64,000 nt of DNA from Pseudomonas marginalis (GCF_900105325.1 NZ_FNSU01000003.1:3038001-3102000); one strand, 5' to 3'. Positions 1 to 9,120 are shown, numbered from the stretch's first letter. Made by a program: numbers and translations. The notes: generated from the letters alone by a model not told the origin.

Positions 1-875
1 TCGGTGTTGATACCAGGACCGCTGGTCACGCGGCTGATCTGGCGCGAAGCCATGTTCATCACGTAGATGTCCGGGTTGCCGTCCTTGGACAGTACGAATG
101 CCAGGCGCGAACCATCCGGCGACCAGGCCGGTGCACCGTTGAGGCCTTCAAAGTTGGTGATCTGCTCACGACGGCCAGTATCGATGTGCTGGACGAAGAT
201 ACGCGGACGCTTCTGTTCGAAAGACACGTAGGCAATACGCTTGCCGTCCGGCGCGAAGCGCGGCGACAGGATTGGCTCACGGGATTGCAGCAAGGTCACT
301 GCCCGCGCACCGTCGTAGTCCGAACGCTGCAGGGTGTAGCGAGTGTTGTCTACGGAGAAACGCTCGGCCGTTACATAAAGCAGGCGTGTCGAGAACGCCC
401 CCTTGATACCGGTGAGTTTTTCAAACGACTGGTCCGAGATGTAGTGGGCCATGTCGCGCAGTTGTTCGGCGGTACCCGATACGCTGCCGGTCAGGACCTG
501 CTGCTCAGTGGCCACGTTGAACAAGGTGTACTGGATCTGCAGGCGACCGCCGGCCGGCGTGATGCTGCCGACCATCAGGTACTGCGCGCCCACCGCTTTC
601 CAATCACGGAAGATGACTTCGCTGGCCTGGGTCGGCTGGCTGATCATGTTGCCTTTCGGAATCGGTGCGTAGTAACCGGAATTGCGCAGGTCGTCGCTGA
701 CGATCTGGGCCATGTCGTCCGGCAGCACGCTGCCGCCCTGCCAGCCAAACGGCACTACCGCGATCGGGGTGGCCCGATCGCTGCCGCTGGTGACCAGGAT
801 GTTCTTTTCATCCGCCGCCGCTATCCCTGCCATACAGCAAATAACGACAAGCATTCCTCGAAGAAGGTTTCTCAC
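1..875 (-). CDS. tolB: TolB, periplasmic beta-propeller of the Tol-Pal system (3' end beyond window)
   Basis: TolB is the periplasmic Tol-Pal component that contacts Pal and helps outer-membrane constriction at division. The gene runs off the left edge, so about 291 N-terminal codons of a family usually near 430 residues are present. I chose a GTG start at 875 that overlaps the tolA stop codon (GTGA). The product begins MRNLLRGMLVVICC and has a Sec signal peptide probably cleaved after Ala21. The N-terminal alpha/beta domain (for example VVPFGWQGG and DLRNSGYY) is followed by the start of the propeller repeats. It is the last visible gene of ybgC-tolQRAB and is translationally coupled to tolA. 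Pal would be expected next, outside the window. Confidence 0.95.
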   Translation of the reverse strand, partial: MRNLLRGMLVVICCMAGIAAADEKNILVTSGSDRATPIAVVPFGWQGGSVLPDDMAQIVSDDLRNSGYYAPIPKGNMISQPTQASEVIFRDWKAVGAQYLMVGSITPAGGRLQIQYTLFNVATEQQVLTGSVSGTAEQLRDMAHYISDQSFEKLTGIKGAFSTRLLYVTAERFSVDNTRYTLQRSDYDGARAVTLLQSREPILSPRFAPDGKRIAYVSFEQKRPRIFVQHIDTGRREQITNFEGLNGAPAWSPDGSRLAFVLSKDGNPDIYVMNMASRQISRVTSGPGINT

Positions 876-1945
876 AAGGCTAGATCCTCAGGTGTGAATG
901 TCATCTTGAATGAACGATAGGGAGCGAAGTCGCTTGGTTTCATTCCCTGCATCTCGGTCAACCGGCCAATATTCTTGACCGCGGCAACCGCCGAACTGTC
1001 GAACGAACCGTCACCACTGGACTTGGCCACACTGACCGAAGTCACCGTACCGTCCGGCAACATGCCGATCTGCAGCACTACTGTCATGCCTTTGCGTGCC
1101 GAAGGTGGACGTGTCCAGCCTTCTGCTGCCCGCGCCCGAATCAGGTCGTCGAAACTGCCCGCGACTTCATCACCACGTTCATCGGCCAAGGCTTGCTGAC
1201 GCTGCGGCGTGTCAGAGAGCAAATCTGCCAAGGCCTGGGCCTTTTTCTCTTCGGCGGATTTACGCGCTGCTTCCTGGGCCTTTTTCTTGCTGGCATCGGC
1301 GGCAGCTTTCTTCTTCGCGTCGTCGGCGATTTTCTTCTTCGCCTCGTCTGCTTCAGCTTTTTTCTTGGCGTCTTCGGCGGCTTTCTTCTTCGCGTCTTCG
1401 ACTATTTTCTTCTTGGCGTCTTCAGCGGCCTTTTTCTTGGCCTCTTCTTCGGCAGCCTTCTTGGCTTCTTCTTCAGATTTCTTCTTGGCTATATCAGCCA
1501 ATTGTTTCTCTTCAGCTTTTTTAGCTTCGGCAGCTTTCTCGGCTTTCTTGGCTTCATCAGCCTTTTTCGCCTCGTCGGCCTTCTTGGCTTCGTCAGCCTT
1601 TTTCGATTCCTCGGCCTTTTGAGCCGCCTCTTCTTTCTTTTGTTCCGCAGCAGCCTTCACCGCTTCCTGCTCGACCTTCTTCTGTTCCATCTGTTCGACT
1701 TCAGTCTGGCGCGCAGCCGACTTCTGGGCCTCACCCGCAATCTTCTGATTGGTCTGGGTGGTGGCCTGGCTTTTCGATTTCAGCTGATACAGGGTCGCCT
1801 GCACGATCGGCTTGGCTGGCGGCAGGTCCGGGGTCATGGCAAAGCTGACGAACAACATGCCAAAGACCAGGACGTGCAGGGCAATTGCCCAGACGCTAGG
1901 CCAGAAGAAGCTTTCCGAGGCGGACGGCTCTCGCTGTTGCTGCAT
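872..1945 (-). CDS. tolA: TolA, inner-membrane energy transducer of Tol-Pal
   Basis: TolA spans the periplasm and couples the TolQ/TolR proton motor to TolB and Pal. The protein has 357 residues. One membrane anchor lies near residues 16-38. A long Lys/Glu/Ala-rich helical domain II covers about residues 60-245, with tandem units such as KKADEA and AKKKAAED. A C-terminal TonB/TolA-like domain III starts near residue 262 (DLIRARAAEGWTRPP). The start overlaps the tolR stop (ATGA) and the end overlaps the tolB GTG, so the three genes are translationally coupled. The repeat domain is built from near-identical 18-bp DNA units and may vary in length between strains. Confidence 0.96.
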   Translation of the reverse strand: MQQQREPSASESFFWPSVWAIALHVLVFGMLFVSFAMTPDLPPAKPIVQATLYQLKSKSQATTQTNQKIAGEAQKSAARQTEVEQMEQKKVEQEAVKAAAEQKKEEAAQKAEESKKADEAKKADEAKKADEAKKAEKAAEAKKAEEKQLADIAKKKSEEEAKKAAEEEAKKKAAEDAKKKIVEDAKKKAAEDAKKKAEADEAKKKIADDAKKKAAADASKKKAQEAARKSAEEKKAQALADLLSDTPQRQQALADERGDEVAGSFDDLIRARAAEGWTRPPSARKGMTVVLQIGMLPDGTVTSVSVAKSSGDGSFDSSAVAAVKNIGRLTEMQGMKPSDFAPYRSFKMTFTPEDLAL

Positions 1946-2406
1946 CAGGGCGCCTCGGTAATCAAGCCAACGTTACCGACGCCGGCCTTCTGCAGCCCGC
2001 CCATGGCGCCCATGACGGAACCGTAGTCGACCGACTTGTCGCCGCGGATGAACACCTGGGTGTGCTTGCCGCCTTCGTTGCCGGAGCGAATGATCTTGGT
2101 CACCGCATCGGTCATCGCCGGCAGGGTCAAGGCCTTGTCCTGTTGCTTCTGGGTGTCGACTTCGCTGCCAAGGTTCCAGTAATAGGTCTTGTCAGCCTTG
2201 ATCGAAATGGTCAGGACCTGAGTGTTGTTGTCCTGCGGCAAGGCTTCACTGGAAACCTTGGGCAGATCAACCTTCACGCCCTGGTTGAGCATCGGCGCGG
2301 TCACCATGAAGATCACCAGCAGCACCAGCATCACGTCGATGTAGGGTACTACGTTCATCTCGGCGACCGGCTTGCGCTTTTTGCGAGCTCGAGCGATTAA
2401 AGCCAT
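1945..2406 (-). CDS. tolR: TolR, proton-channel subunit of Tol-Pal
   Basis: TolR is an ExbD-family inner-membrane protein that forms the proton path with TolQ and energises TolA. It has 153 residues, close to the family norm. A basic cytoplasmic N-terminus (ARARKKRKP) precedes one transmembrane helix at about residues 20-40. That helix carries Asp24 in the motif VPYIDVMLVLLVIFM, equivalent to the essential membrane Asp of TolR/ExbD. A periplasmic domain ends in a typical ExbD fold (IRGDKSVDYGSVM). It lies 14 bp downstream of tolQ and overlaps tolA by one base. Confidence 0.96.
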   Translation of the reverse strand: MALIARARKKRKPVAEMNVVPYIDVMLVLLVIFMVTAPMLNQGVKVDLPKVSSEALPQDNNTQVLTISIKADKTYYWNLGSEVDTQKQQDKALTLPAMTDAVTKIIRSGNEGGKHTQVFIRGDKSVDYGSVMGAMGGLQKAGVGNVGLITEAP

Positions 2407-2420
2407 TGGGAATTACCTGC

Positions 2421-3116
2421 TTATTCTTCGCTGGTGTGCACTTTACGGTGCAGGATCGCCTGGAACTCATCGGCGAAGGTGTAGTAACGGCTGATCAACG
2501 TTTCGCTGGTTGCAGCAAAGCGGTTGTAGGCAATTACTGCGGGGATAGCGGCGAACAGGCCGATCGCGGTGGCGATCAGGGCTTCGGCAATACCCGGGGC
2601 CACGGTGGCCAGGGTCGCTTGCTGGGCCTGGGCCAGGCCGCGGAACGAGTTCATGATCCCCCACACCGTACCGAACAGGCCGATGTACGGGCTGACGGAA
2701 CCGACGGTAGCGAGGAACGGCAGGCTCTGCTCCAGTTTCTCTTCTTCACGGGAAATGGCGACGCGCATGGCACGGGCCACGCCTTCCATGACCGCTTCCG
2801 GATCAACACCCGGCTGCTGGCGCAGGCGCGAGAATTCCTTGAAGCCCGCGCGGAAGATCTGCTCGACGCCCGAGTCCGGGTCCGGGTTGCTGCCGGCCTG
2901 GCGGTACAGCTTGGACAGGTCGATACCCGACCAGAAGCGCTCTTCAAAGCTCTCCAGGGCACGTCGACCGGCGCGCAGCAGGTTGCTGCGCTGAAAAATC
3001 ATGACCCAAGAGGTAACCGATGCGGCTACCAGGGTCAGCATCACCAGTTGAACCACGACACTGGCATTGCTGACCAGGCTCCACATGGAGGAATGGTCGA
3101 CGACGGTAGGTTCCAC
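2421..3116 (-). CDS. tolQ: TolQ, MotA/ExbB-family proton channel subunit
   Basis: TolQ is the polytopic partner of TolR in the Tol-Pal motor. It has 231 residues. The N-terminal transmembrane helix is near residues 15-38, followed by a long cytoplasmic loop and two further helices near 135-160 and 170-195. The family signature LATVGSVSPYIGLFGTVWGI lies in the middle membrane segment. The start is GTG at 3116, with GGAG upstream inside the end of ybgC. It is the second gene of ybgC-tolQRAB, separated from the ybgC stop by one base. Confidence 0.96.
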   Translation of the reverse strand: MEPTVVDHSSMWSLVSNASVVVQLVMLTLVAASVTSWVMIFQRSNLLRAGRRALESFEERFWSGIDLSKLYRQAGSNPDPDSGVEQIFRAGFKEFSRLRQQPGVDPEAVMEGVARAMRVAISREEEKLEQSLPFLATVGSVSPYIGLFGTVWGIMNSFRGLAQAQQATLATVAPGIAEALIATAIGLFAAIPAVIAYNRFAATSETLISRYYTFADEFQAILHRKVHTSEE

Positions 3117-3117
3117 G

Positions 3118-3573
3118 CTAAATCTCCTGCTTTGATTGTTTACCCGCGCCGCTCACGGCGGCAAAGGCCGCACGTAGAGTTTCGGGAATGGCCCGAGGTT
3201 TCAAACTATTGGTGCGCACACACGCCACCAGGAACTGCCCCTCACAGAGCAGCGTTGCATCCGTTGCCCGCCTGACCTGCTGCTTGAAACGCAGGCTGGC
3301 ACGGTTCAATTCGATTACTTCAGCGCTGACCAGCAGCTCGTCGTCCAGTCGCGCCGGTGCGTGGTAACGCGCCTCGCTGGAATGCACGACGAATAACAGG
3401 TCCTCCCCTGCCAGCTGGGATTGGGCAAAGCCCAGCTCCCGTAGCCGCTCGGTACGAGCCCGCTCCATGAACTTGAGATAATTGACGTAATACACGATGC
3501 CGCCGGCATCGGTGTCCTCGTAATAAACGCGACAGCGATGTGCGAACGACTGATCCCCGTTTTGCGCGCGCAT
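3118..3573 (-). CDS. ybgC: YbgC, Tol-Pal-associated acyl-CoA thioesterase
   Basis: YbgC is a cytoplasmic hot-dog-fold acyl-CoA thioesterase encoded at the head of tol-pal operons. The product has 151 residues. The hot-dog signature EDTDAGGIVYYVNYLKFME is present, and the Asp in TDAGG (about residue 22) is the expected catalytic residue. The C-terminal tail after ACVRTNSLKPRAIP is a little longer than in E. coli. The gene ends one base before tolQ. A 140-bp gap separates it from ruvB upstream and is the likely site of the tol operon promoter. Confidence 0.93.
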   Translation of the reverse strand: MRAQNGDQSFAHRCRVYYEDTDAGGIVYYVNYLKFMERARTERLRELGFAQSQLAGEDLLFVVHSSEARYHAPARLDDELLVSAEVIELNRASLRFKQQVRRATDATLLCEGQFLVACVRTNSLKPRAIPETLRAAFAAVSGAGKQSKQEI

Positions 3574-3713
3574 ACTCTAGTGCTTACTCCTCAGGTTGCC
3601 AATCCGGTGGGGCAACTGTTTTTTCATTCTCGAAAAACATATCCAGTGACTGAATGACGACGCCAGCCACTAGGACAGCACAAACATCGAATAAATCGAC
3701 TGGCGTGAAGCTT

Positions 3714-4772
3714 TTAATCGTCCACTGCATCAAGGAATTCGTCTACCACGGGCATCTCCCCCAATCGTGACGGAATGTTTAACCCGAAGTGCAGATAGGC
3801 ATGGCGCGTCACCACCCGCCCCCTTGGCGTACGCATGATATAGCCCTGCTGGATCAGGTACGGCTCCAGCACATCTTCGATGGTATGGCGCTCTTCACTG
3901 ATGGCCGCCGCCAGGCTGTCGACACCCACCGGGCCGCCGTCGAACTTCTCGATCATGGTCAAGAGCAGGCGTCGATCCTGATGATCGAAGCCGTGCTCGT
4001 CCACATCCAGCAGGTTCAAGGCCAGGTCCGCCACGGCCTTGGTGATATGCCCCTTGGCCCGTACTTCGGCAAAGTCACGCACACGACGCAACAAGCGGTT
4101 GGCAATCCGTGGCGTGCCCCGGGCCCGACGAGCGATTTCAAACGCGCCCTCCGGGTCCAGGGGCAGGCCGAGAATACTGGCCGAACGGCTGACAATGGTC
4201 GCCAGATCGGTAGTGCTATAGAACTCCAGACGTTGAACGATGCCGAAACGGTCTCGCAGCGGGTTGGTCAGCATGCCCGCACGGGTCGTCGCGCCCACCA
4301 GCGTGAACGGTGGCAAGTCGAGCTTGATCGAGCGGGCCGCCGGGCCTTCGCCGATCATGATGTCGAGCTGGAAATCTTCCATCGCCGGGTACAGCACTTC
4401 CTCGACGATAGGCGAGAGCCGGTGGATCTCGTCGATGAACAGCACGTCATGGGGCTCGAGGTTGGTGAGCAACGCCGCCAAATCACCTGGCCGCTCCAGC
4501 ACCGGGCCGGAGGTGGACTTGATCGACACGCCCATTTCCTGGGCAATGATGTTGGCCAGGGTGGTTTTACCCAGCCCCGGCGGGCCGAAGATCAAGGTAT
4601 GGTCCAAGGACTCACTGCGCCCGCGCGCGGCCTGGATAAACAACTCCATCTGCTCGCGCACGGTGGGCTGGCCGATGTAGTCGGCAAGGCTCAAGGGCCG
4701 GATGGCGCGGTCCTGGACTTCTTCACGGTCACGAGGCCCGGTGGCCGCGATCAGACGATCAGCTTCAATCAC
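3714..4772 (-). CDS. ruvB: RuvB, Holliday junction branch-migration ATPase
   Basis: RuvB is the hexameric AAA+ motor that drives branch migration with RuvA. It has 352 residues, a normal length. Walker A is GPPGLGKT at residues 63-70 and Walker B is FIDEIHR near 112-118. An AAA lid and a C-terminal winged helix (RTPRGRVVTRHAYLHFG) follow. It starts directly next to the ruvA stop (zero-base gap), so translation is probably coupled. It is the last gene of ruvC-ruvA-ruvB. Confidence 0.97.
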   Translation of the reverse strand: MIEADRLIAATGPRDREEVQDRAIRPLSLADYIGQPTVREQMELFIQAARGRSESLDHTLIFGPPGLGKTTLANIIAQEMGVSIKSTSGPVLERPGDLAALLTNLEPHDVLFIDEIHRLSPIVEEVLYPAMEDFQLDIMIGEGPAARSIKLDLPPFTLVGATTRAGMLTNPLRDRFGIVQRLEFYSTTDLATIVSRSASILGLPLDPEGAFEIARRARGTPRIANRLLRRVRDFAEVRAKGHITKAVADLALNLLDVDEHGFDHQDRRLLLTMIEKFDGGPVGVDSLAAAISEERHTIEDVLEPYLIQQGYIMRTPRGRVVTRHAYLHFGLNIPSRLGEMPVVDEFLDAVDD

Positions 4773-5384
4773 TTAAATCATTCCCTTCAGGGCTCGGCGG
4801 ATCATGTCTTCGCTGCTCAGGTTCTTGTCCTTGATGGCCGAGACGGCCTTGCTGGCCTCCTGGGGTTTGTAGCCCAGGGAGATCAGCGCACTGACGGCGT
4901 CGCTTTCAGCACTCGCGACCTGGCCCGCCGGCATATCCGGCTGGTTCGGCACCAGGGCGAACATGCTCGGCACCACTTCCCAGGCCTTGAAGCGGTCCTT
5001 GAGTTCTACCAACAGGCGCTCGGCGGTTTTCTTGCCCACGCCCGGTACCTTGGTCAGCGCTGAGGTGTCCTGGGCCGAAACGGCTCGTACCAGCTCATCC
5101 ACTTCCAGGCTCGACATCAACGCCAGGGCCAATTTAGGCCCCACGCCATTAAGGCGAATCAGTTCGCGGAAGAAGTCGCGGTCGCGCTTGCCAATGAAAC
5201 CATAGAGTAGTTGCGCGTCTTCGCGCACCACCAGATGGGTATGCAGCGTTATAGGTTCACCGACCGACGGCAGGCGGTACAGGGTGGTCATGGGCACTTC
5301 CAGCTCATACCCCAGCCCGTTTACATCCAGAATCAGGTGCGGCGGCTGTTTCTCAGCCAGGGTGCCGCGCAAGCGTCCAATCAC
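4773..5384 (-). CDS. ruvA: RuvA, Holliday junction DNA-binding subunit
   Basis: RuvA binds four-way junctions as a tetramer and loads RuvB. It has 203 residues with a GTG start at 5384 (MIGRLRGTL). An N-terminal OB fold leads into two helix-hairpin-helix motifs (IRLNGVGPKLALALMS and LTKVPGVGKKTAERLL). A linker and a C-terminal domain III that contacts RuvB (SALISLGYKPQEASKAV) follow. It is adjacent to ruvB with no gap and lies 67 bp downstream of ruvC. Confidence 0.97.
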   Translation of the reverse strand: MIGRLRGTLAEKQPPHLILDVNGLGYELEVPMTTLYRLPSVGEPITLHTHLVVREDAQLLYGFIGKRDRDFFRELIRLNGVGPKLALALMSSLEVDELVRAVSAQDTSALTKVPGVGKKTAERLLVELKDRFKAWEVVPSMFALVPNQPDMPAGQVASAESDAVSALISLGYKPQEASKAVSAIKDKNLSSEDMIRRALKGMI

Positions 5385-5451
5385 GGTTCAGATCCTTAAA
5401 GCTTGGGGTCAGAGCGAGGCCTGACCGGAAATAACGATTGCGCTGATGCTA

Positions 5452-5976
5452 TCAGAGACGCAGGCGCCCGCCACGACTGCGTGCCATGCCCAGGCCGTGA
5501 GGCAGCAGGCTGGAGCGCGTGTGTGCATGGCAAATGGCAATGGCCAGGGCGTCGGAGGCATCGATCTGCGGCTTTGAGGTGAGCTTGAGCATGTGCATGA
5601 CCATCATCTGCACCTGCTCTTTATTGGCCGCACCGGTGCCGACCACGGCCTGCTTGACCTGGGTCGCGGTGTATTCGGCGATTTCCATGCCCTCTTCGGC
5701 CCCTGCCACGATGGCGGCGCCACGGGCTTGTCCGAGTTTAAGGGCTGAGTCGGCGTTTTTTGCCATGAACACTTTTTCGATGCCCATGGTGACCGGTCCG
5801 TAGGTCTGGATCACTTCACGCACGCCGCGATAGACGATCTGCAGGCGCTCAGCCAACTCGCCTGCGCCGGTACGGATACAGCCCGAAGCGACGTAGACGC
5901 AGCCGCGCGGGGTGTGTTGCACCACACCAAAACCGGTGATGCGCGAACCGGGGTCGATACCTAGGATTAAAGTCAT
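5452..5976 (-). CDS. ruvC: RuvC, Holliday junction resolvase
   Basis: RuvC is the dimeric nuclease that resolves Holliday junctions. I chose the ATG at 5976 (MTLILGIDPG), giving 174 residues like E. coli RuvC; the frame opens earlier but without conserved residues. The four catalytic acids are visible: Asp8 in GIDPGS, Glu67 in GIEKVF, and Asp139/Asp142 in QIDASDALAIAICH. It is the first gene of ruvCAB. A REP pair fills the space between it and yebC upstream. Confidence 0.97.
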   Translation of the reverse strand: MTLILGIDPGSRITGFGVVQHTPRGCVYVASGCIRTGAGELAERLQIVYRGVREVIQTYGPVTMGIEKVFMAKNADSALKLGQARGAAIVAGAEEGMEIAEYTATQVKQAVVGTGAANKEQVQMMVMHMLKLTSKPQIDASDALAIAICHAHTRSSLLPHGLGMARSRGGRLRL

Positions 5977-6023
5977 AACGCCTGCAGGTCGGATAAACAC
6001 ATTTTTTGATACATCGTAGTTCT

Positions 6024-6116
6024 AATGTGGGAGGGGGCTTGCTCCCGATGGCGATCGTCCAGTTAGACATAGGCTGACTGATACACCGCCATCGAGAGCA
6101 AGCCCCCTCCCACATT
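6024..6116. repeat. REP doublet (REPIN-like) between yebC and ruvC
   Basis: Two inverted copies of a Pseudomonas REP palindrome, core GGGAGGGGGCTTGCTCCCGA, lie at 6024-6053 and 6087-6116, separated by about 33 bp. The GTGGGAG ends point outward, as in a REPIN. The same core recurs near 19505, 53940 and 62182-62270. Confidence 0.9.
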
Positions 6117-6133
6117 TGGATCTACGTCATTCT

Positions 6134-6880
6134 TCAGCCTAGCTGTTCGGCCACGGATTCCGGGATGTCGGCGTTGGAATACACGTTCTGTACATCATCC
6201 AGGTCTTCGAGCATATCGAGCATCTTCAGCACTTTCTGCGCACCGTCCAGGTCCAGCTCGGCACTGGTGGTCGGCAGCATCACGATCTCGGCGTCGGAGC
6301 CTTTGAAACCGGCCGCTTCCAGGGCATTACGCACGGCGTAGAAGCCGGCGAACGAGGTAAACACGTCGATGGAGCCATCTTCATTGGTCACCACGTCGTC
6401 GGCATCCGCCTCCATCGCCGCTTCCATCAGCGCATCTTCATCCACACCCGGCGCGAAGGAGATCTGCCCCTTGCGTTCGAACAGGTAGGCCACCGAACCG
6501 TCAGTCCCCAGGTTGCCGCCACACTTGCTGAACGCATGACGCACGGCGGCGGCAGTACGGTTGCGGTTATCGGTCATGCATTCGACCATCACCGCCACGC
6601 CACCCGGGCCGTAGCCTTCGTAGGTCAACTCGACCATGTCGTCGGTGTCGGCAGCGCCGGCCCCACGGGCCACGGCACGGTCGATAATGTCACGACTCAT
6701 ATTGGCGCCGAGGGCCTTGTCCAGGGCCAGGCGCAGACGCGGGTTGGAGCCCGGGTCACCCCCGCCCTGGCGGGCAGCGACCGTCAGCTCACGGATCCAC
6801 TTGGTAAAAATCTTGCCTTTCTTGGCATCCTGACGCTCTTTGCGGTGCTTGATGTTCGCCCACTTGGAATGGCCAGCCAT
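6134..6880 (-). CDS. yebC: YebC/PmpR (TACO1) family protein
   Basis: This protein belongs to the YebC/TACO1 family, described as a transcriptional regulator (PmpR in P. aeruginosa) and more recently linked to translation of difficult peptides. The start is the ATG at 6880 (MAGHSKWANIKHRK), the invariant N-terminus of the family, giving 248 residues. Conserved motifs include GKIFTKWIRELTVAARQGGGD, GPGGVAVMVEC and the acidic C-terminus. It lies between aspS and ruvC, all on the minus strand, the order I recall from P. aeruginosa. Confidence 0.94.
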   Translation of the reverse strand: MAGHSKWANIKHRKERQDAKKGKIFTKWIRELTVAARQGGGDPGSNPRLRLALDKALGANMSRDIIDRAVARGAGAADTDDMVELTYEGYGPGGVAVMVECMTDNRNRTAAAVRHAFSKCGGNLGTDGSVAYLFERKGQISFAPGVDEDALMEAAMEADADDVVTNEDGSIDVFTSFAGFYAVRNALEAAGFKGSDAEIVMLPTTSAELDLDGAQKVLKMLDMLEDLDDVQNVYSNADIPESVAEQLG

Positions 6881-6948
6881 AACACAACTCCGAAATTCTC
6901 TAGAAACCTTATCAACCCCACCCCGGGTGGGATACACCCCTTGTAACG

Positions 6949-6977
6949 CAAAGGCGCATCCGAAGATGCGCCTTTTT
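6949..6977 (-). terminator. Hairpin with UUCG-type loop between aspS and yebC
   Basis: The inverted repeat GGCGCATC/GATGCGCC, read on the minus strand, closes a CTTCGG loop, the very stable UUCG tetraloop. It is followed there by only three T residues. It probably partly terminates or attenuates aspS transcription before yebC; on the plus strand the T tract is longer but no gene needs it. Confidence 0.65.
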
Positions 6978-7015
6978 AGACTGCGTAAACCTCAGTGCGC
7001 TTTCACGCAGCAGCC

Positions 7016-8791
7016 TTACTCAGCCTTCGGCGTCTCGCGCAGGCGGATATGCAGCTCGCGCAATGCCTTGGCATCCACCACACCCGGAGCCTGGGTCATG
7101 ACGTCCGCAGCACTCTGGGTTTTCGGGAACGCGATCACTTCACGGATCGACTGGGCACCGGTCATCAGCATCACCAGGCGGTCGAGGCCGAAAGCCAGGC
7201 CACCGTGGGGCGGCGCCCCGTATTTCAAGGCGTCGAGCAGGAAGCCGAACTTCTCTTCCTGTTCCGCTTCGTTGATGCCCAGCAGGCGGAAGACCGCTTG
7301 TTGCATCTCTTTGCGGTGGATACGGATCGAACCGCCACCCAGCTCAGTACCGTTCAACACCATGTCATACGCGCGGGACAGCGCGCCTGCCGGGTTGGCT
7401 TCCAGCTCTTCGGGCGAGCACTTCGGCGCGGTGAACGGGTGGTGCAAGGCGCTGAAGCTGCCGTCATCGTTCTCTTCGAACATCGGGAAGTCGACGACCC
7501 ACATCGGTGCCCACTTGCAGGTCAGCAGGTCCAGGTCGTGGCCCAGCTTGATCCGCAGCGCGCCCAGGGCTTCGCTGACGATCTTGGCTTTGTCGGCGCC
7601 GAAGAACACGATGTCGCCGTCGACCGCGCCCACGCGATCCAGGATCACATTGAGGTTGGCTTCCGGGATGTTCTTCACGATTGGCGACTGCAGGCCTTCA
7701 ACACCCTTGGCGCGCTCGTTGACCTTGATATACGCCAGGCCCTTGGCACCGTAGATGCCGACGAACTTGGTGTAGTCGTCGATCTGCTTGCGCGGCATGC
7801 TCGCGCCGCCAGGCACGCGCAGGGCGGCGATGCGGCATTTCGGGTCGTTGGCGGGGCCGCTGAACACCTTGAAATCAACTTCGGTGAGCTGGTCGGCCAC
7901 GTCCACCAGTTCCAGCGGGTTACGCAGGTCTGGCTTGTCCGAACCGTAGCGGCGCATGGCTTCTTCGAAGGTCATGTGCGGGAATTCGCCGAACTCCAGG
8001 TCCAGCACTTCCTTGAACAGGTTGCGGATCATCTGCTCGGTGATGCCCATGATCTCTTTTTCATCGAGGAAGCTGGTCTCGATGTCGATCTGGGTGAATT
8101 CCGGCTGGCGGTCGGCGCGCAGGTCTTCGTCGCGGAAGCACTTGGCGATCTGGTAGTAACGGTCGAAACCGGCCACCATCAGCAGCTGCTTGAACAGCTG
8201 CGGCGACTGCGGCAAGGCGAAGAAACTGCCGGCGTGGGTACGGCTAGGCACCAGGTAGTCACGCGCGCCTTCCGGGGTGGCCCGGGTCAGGATAGGCGTT
8301 TCGACGTCAAGGAAGCCGTTCTCGTCGAGGAAGCGGCGGATGCTGGTGGTCATGCGCGAACGCAGGCGCAGCTTCTCGGCCATTTCCGGACGACGCAGAT
8401 CCAGGAAGCGGTAGCGCAGGCGGGTTTCTTCGCCGACGTCGGAGTATTCGTTCAACGGGAACGGCGGGGTTTCCGATTCGTTCAGTACTTCCAGCTCGTA
8501 GCCCAGCACTTCGATCGCACCGGACGCCATGTTCGCGTTCACGGCACCGGCCGGACGCAGGCGAACCTTGCCGGTGATCTTCACGACGTACTCGCTGCGC
8601 ACACGGTCAGCGGCGGCGAAGCTTTCGGCGCGATCCGGATCGAATACCACCTGGGCCAGGCCATCACGATCACGGATATCGAGGAAGATCACCCCGCCGT
8701 GGTCGCGGCGACGGTGAACCCATCCGCAAAGGGTGATTTCCTGACCATCCAGGGTCTCGTTCAGTTGGCCGCAATAGTGGCTGCGCATCAT
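7016..8791 (-). CDS. aspS: Aspartyl-tRNA synthetase
   Basis: AspRS charges tRNA with aspartate; in Pseudomonas it is usually the non-discriminating type that also makes Asp-tRNA(Asn). I start it at 8791 (MMRSHYCGQLNETLDG), giving 591 residues, the family length. The N-terminal OB anticodon-binding domain (LCGWVHRRRDHGG) is followed by class II motif 2 (FRDEDLRADRQPEFTQIDIE). The bacterial GAD insertion comes next, then motif 3 (GGLAFGLDRLVMLM). It heads the block leading to yebC and ruvCAB. Confidence 0.97.
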   Translation of the reverse strand: MMRSHYCGQLNETLDGQEITLCGWVHRRRDHGGVIFLDIRDRDGLAQVVFDPDRAESFAAADRVRSEYVVKITGKVRLRPAGAVNANMASGAIEVLGYELEVLNESETPPFPLNEYSDVGEETRLRYRFLDLRRPEMAEKLRLRSRMTTSIRRFLDENGFLDVETPILTRATPEGARDYLVPSRTHAGSFFALPQSPQLFKQLLMVAGFDRYYQIAKCFRDEDLRADRQPEFTQIDIETSFLDEKEIMGITEQMIRNLFKEVLDLEFGEFPHMTFEEAMRRYGSDKPDLRNPLELVDVADQLTEVDFKVFSGPANDPKCRIAALRVPGGASMPRKQIDDYTKFVGIYGAKGLAYIKVNERAKGVEGLQSPIVKNIPEANLNVILDRVGAVDGDIVFFGADKAKIVSEALGALRIKLGHDLDLLTCKWAPMWVVDFPMFEENDDGSFSALHHPFTAPKCSPEELEANPAGALSRAYDMVLNGTELGGGSIRIHRKEMQQAVFRLLGINEAEQEEKFGFLLDALKYGAPPHGGLAFGLDRLVMLMTGAQSIREVIAFPKTQSAADVMTQAPGVVDAKALRELHIRLRETPKAE

Positions 8792-8898
8792 GGTAGTGGT
8801 TTCACTTCTCGTAATTCGAAATTCGGTGGAGGCCTGCCTCGTCACCGTACATTAAAGCAGGGGACGGATAATGCAGGAGCCTGCGCATGGAGTTCAAC

Positions 8899-9120
8899 TC
8901 AGTCTGCTTTGTCGCCGCCCGCCAGGTTCTTCTTCGAACCGGTCTTGAAATCGGTCTCGTACCAGCCGCTGCCGCTCAGGCGGAAGCCCGGCATGGACAA
9001 CATCTTCTTGAGCTCGGGTGCCTGGCAGGCCGGGCAATCGACCAGCGGCGCTGCGCTGATCTTCTGGATGGCTTCCAACTGATGTCCACAGGAAGCACAT
9101 TGATAGTCATACATGGGCAT
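8899..9120 (-). CDS. FmdB-family zinc-ribbon protein
   Basis: This 73-residue protein has the FmdB/CxxC_CXXC_SSSS pattern: MPMYDYQCASCGHQLE, then CPACQAP, two CxxC knuckles that should bind one zinc. The C-terminus GFRLSGSGWYETDFK is also typical of the family. The exact role is unknown. It lies 107 bp upstream of aspS in the same direction, the usual position in pseudomonads, and could share its transcript. Confidence 0.9.
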   Translation of the reverse strand: MPMYDYQCASCGHQLEAIQKISAAPLVDCPACQAPELKKMLSMPGFRLSGSGWYETDFKTGSKKNLAGGDKAD

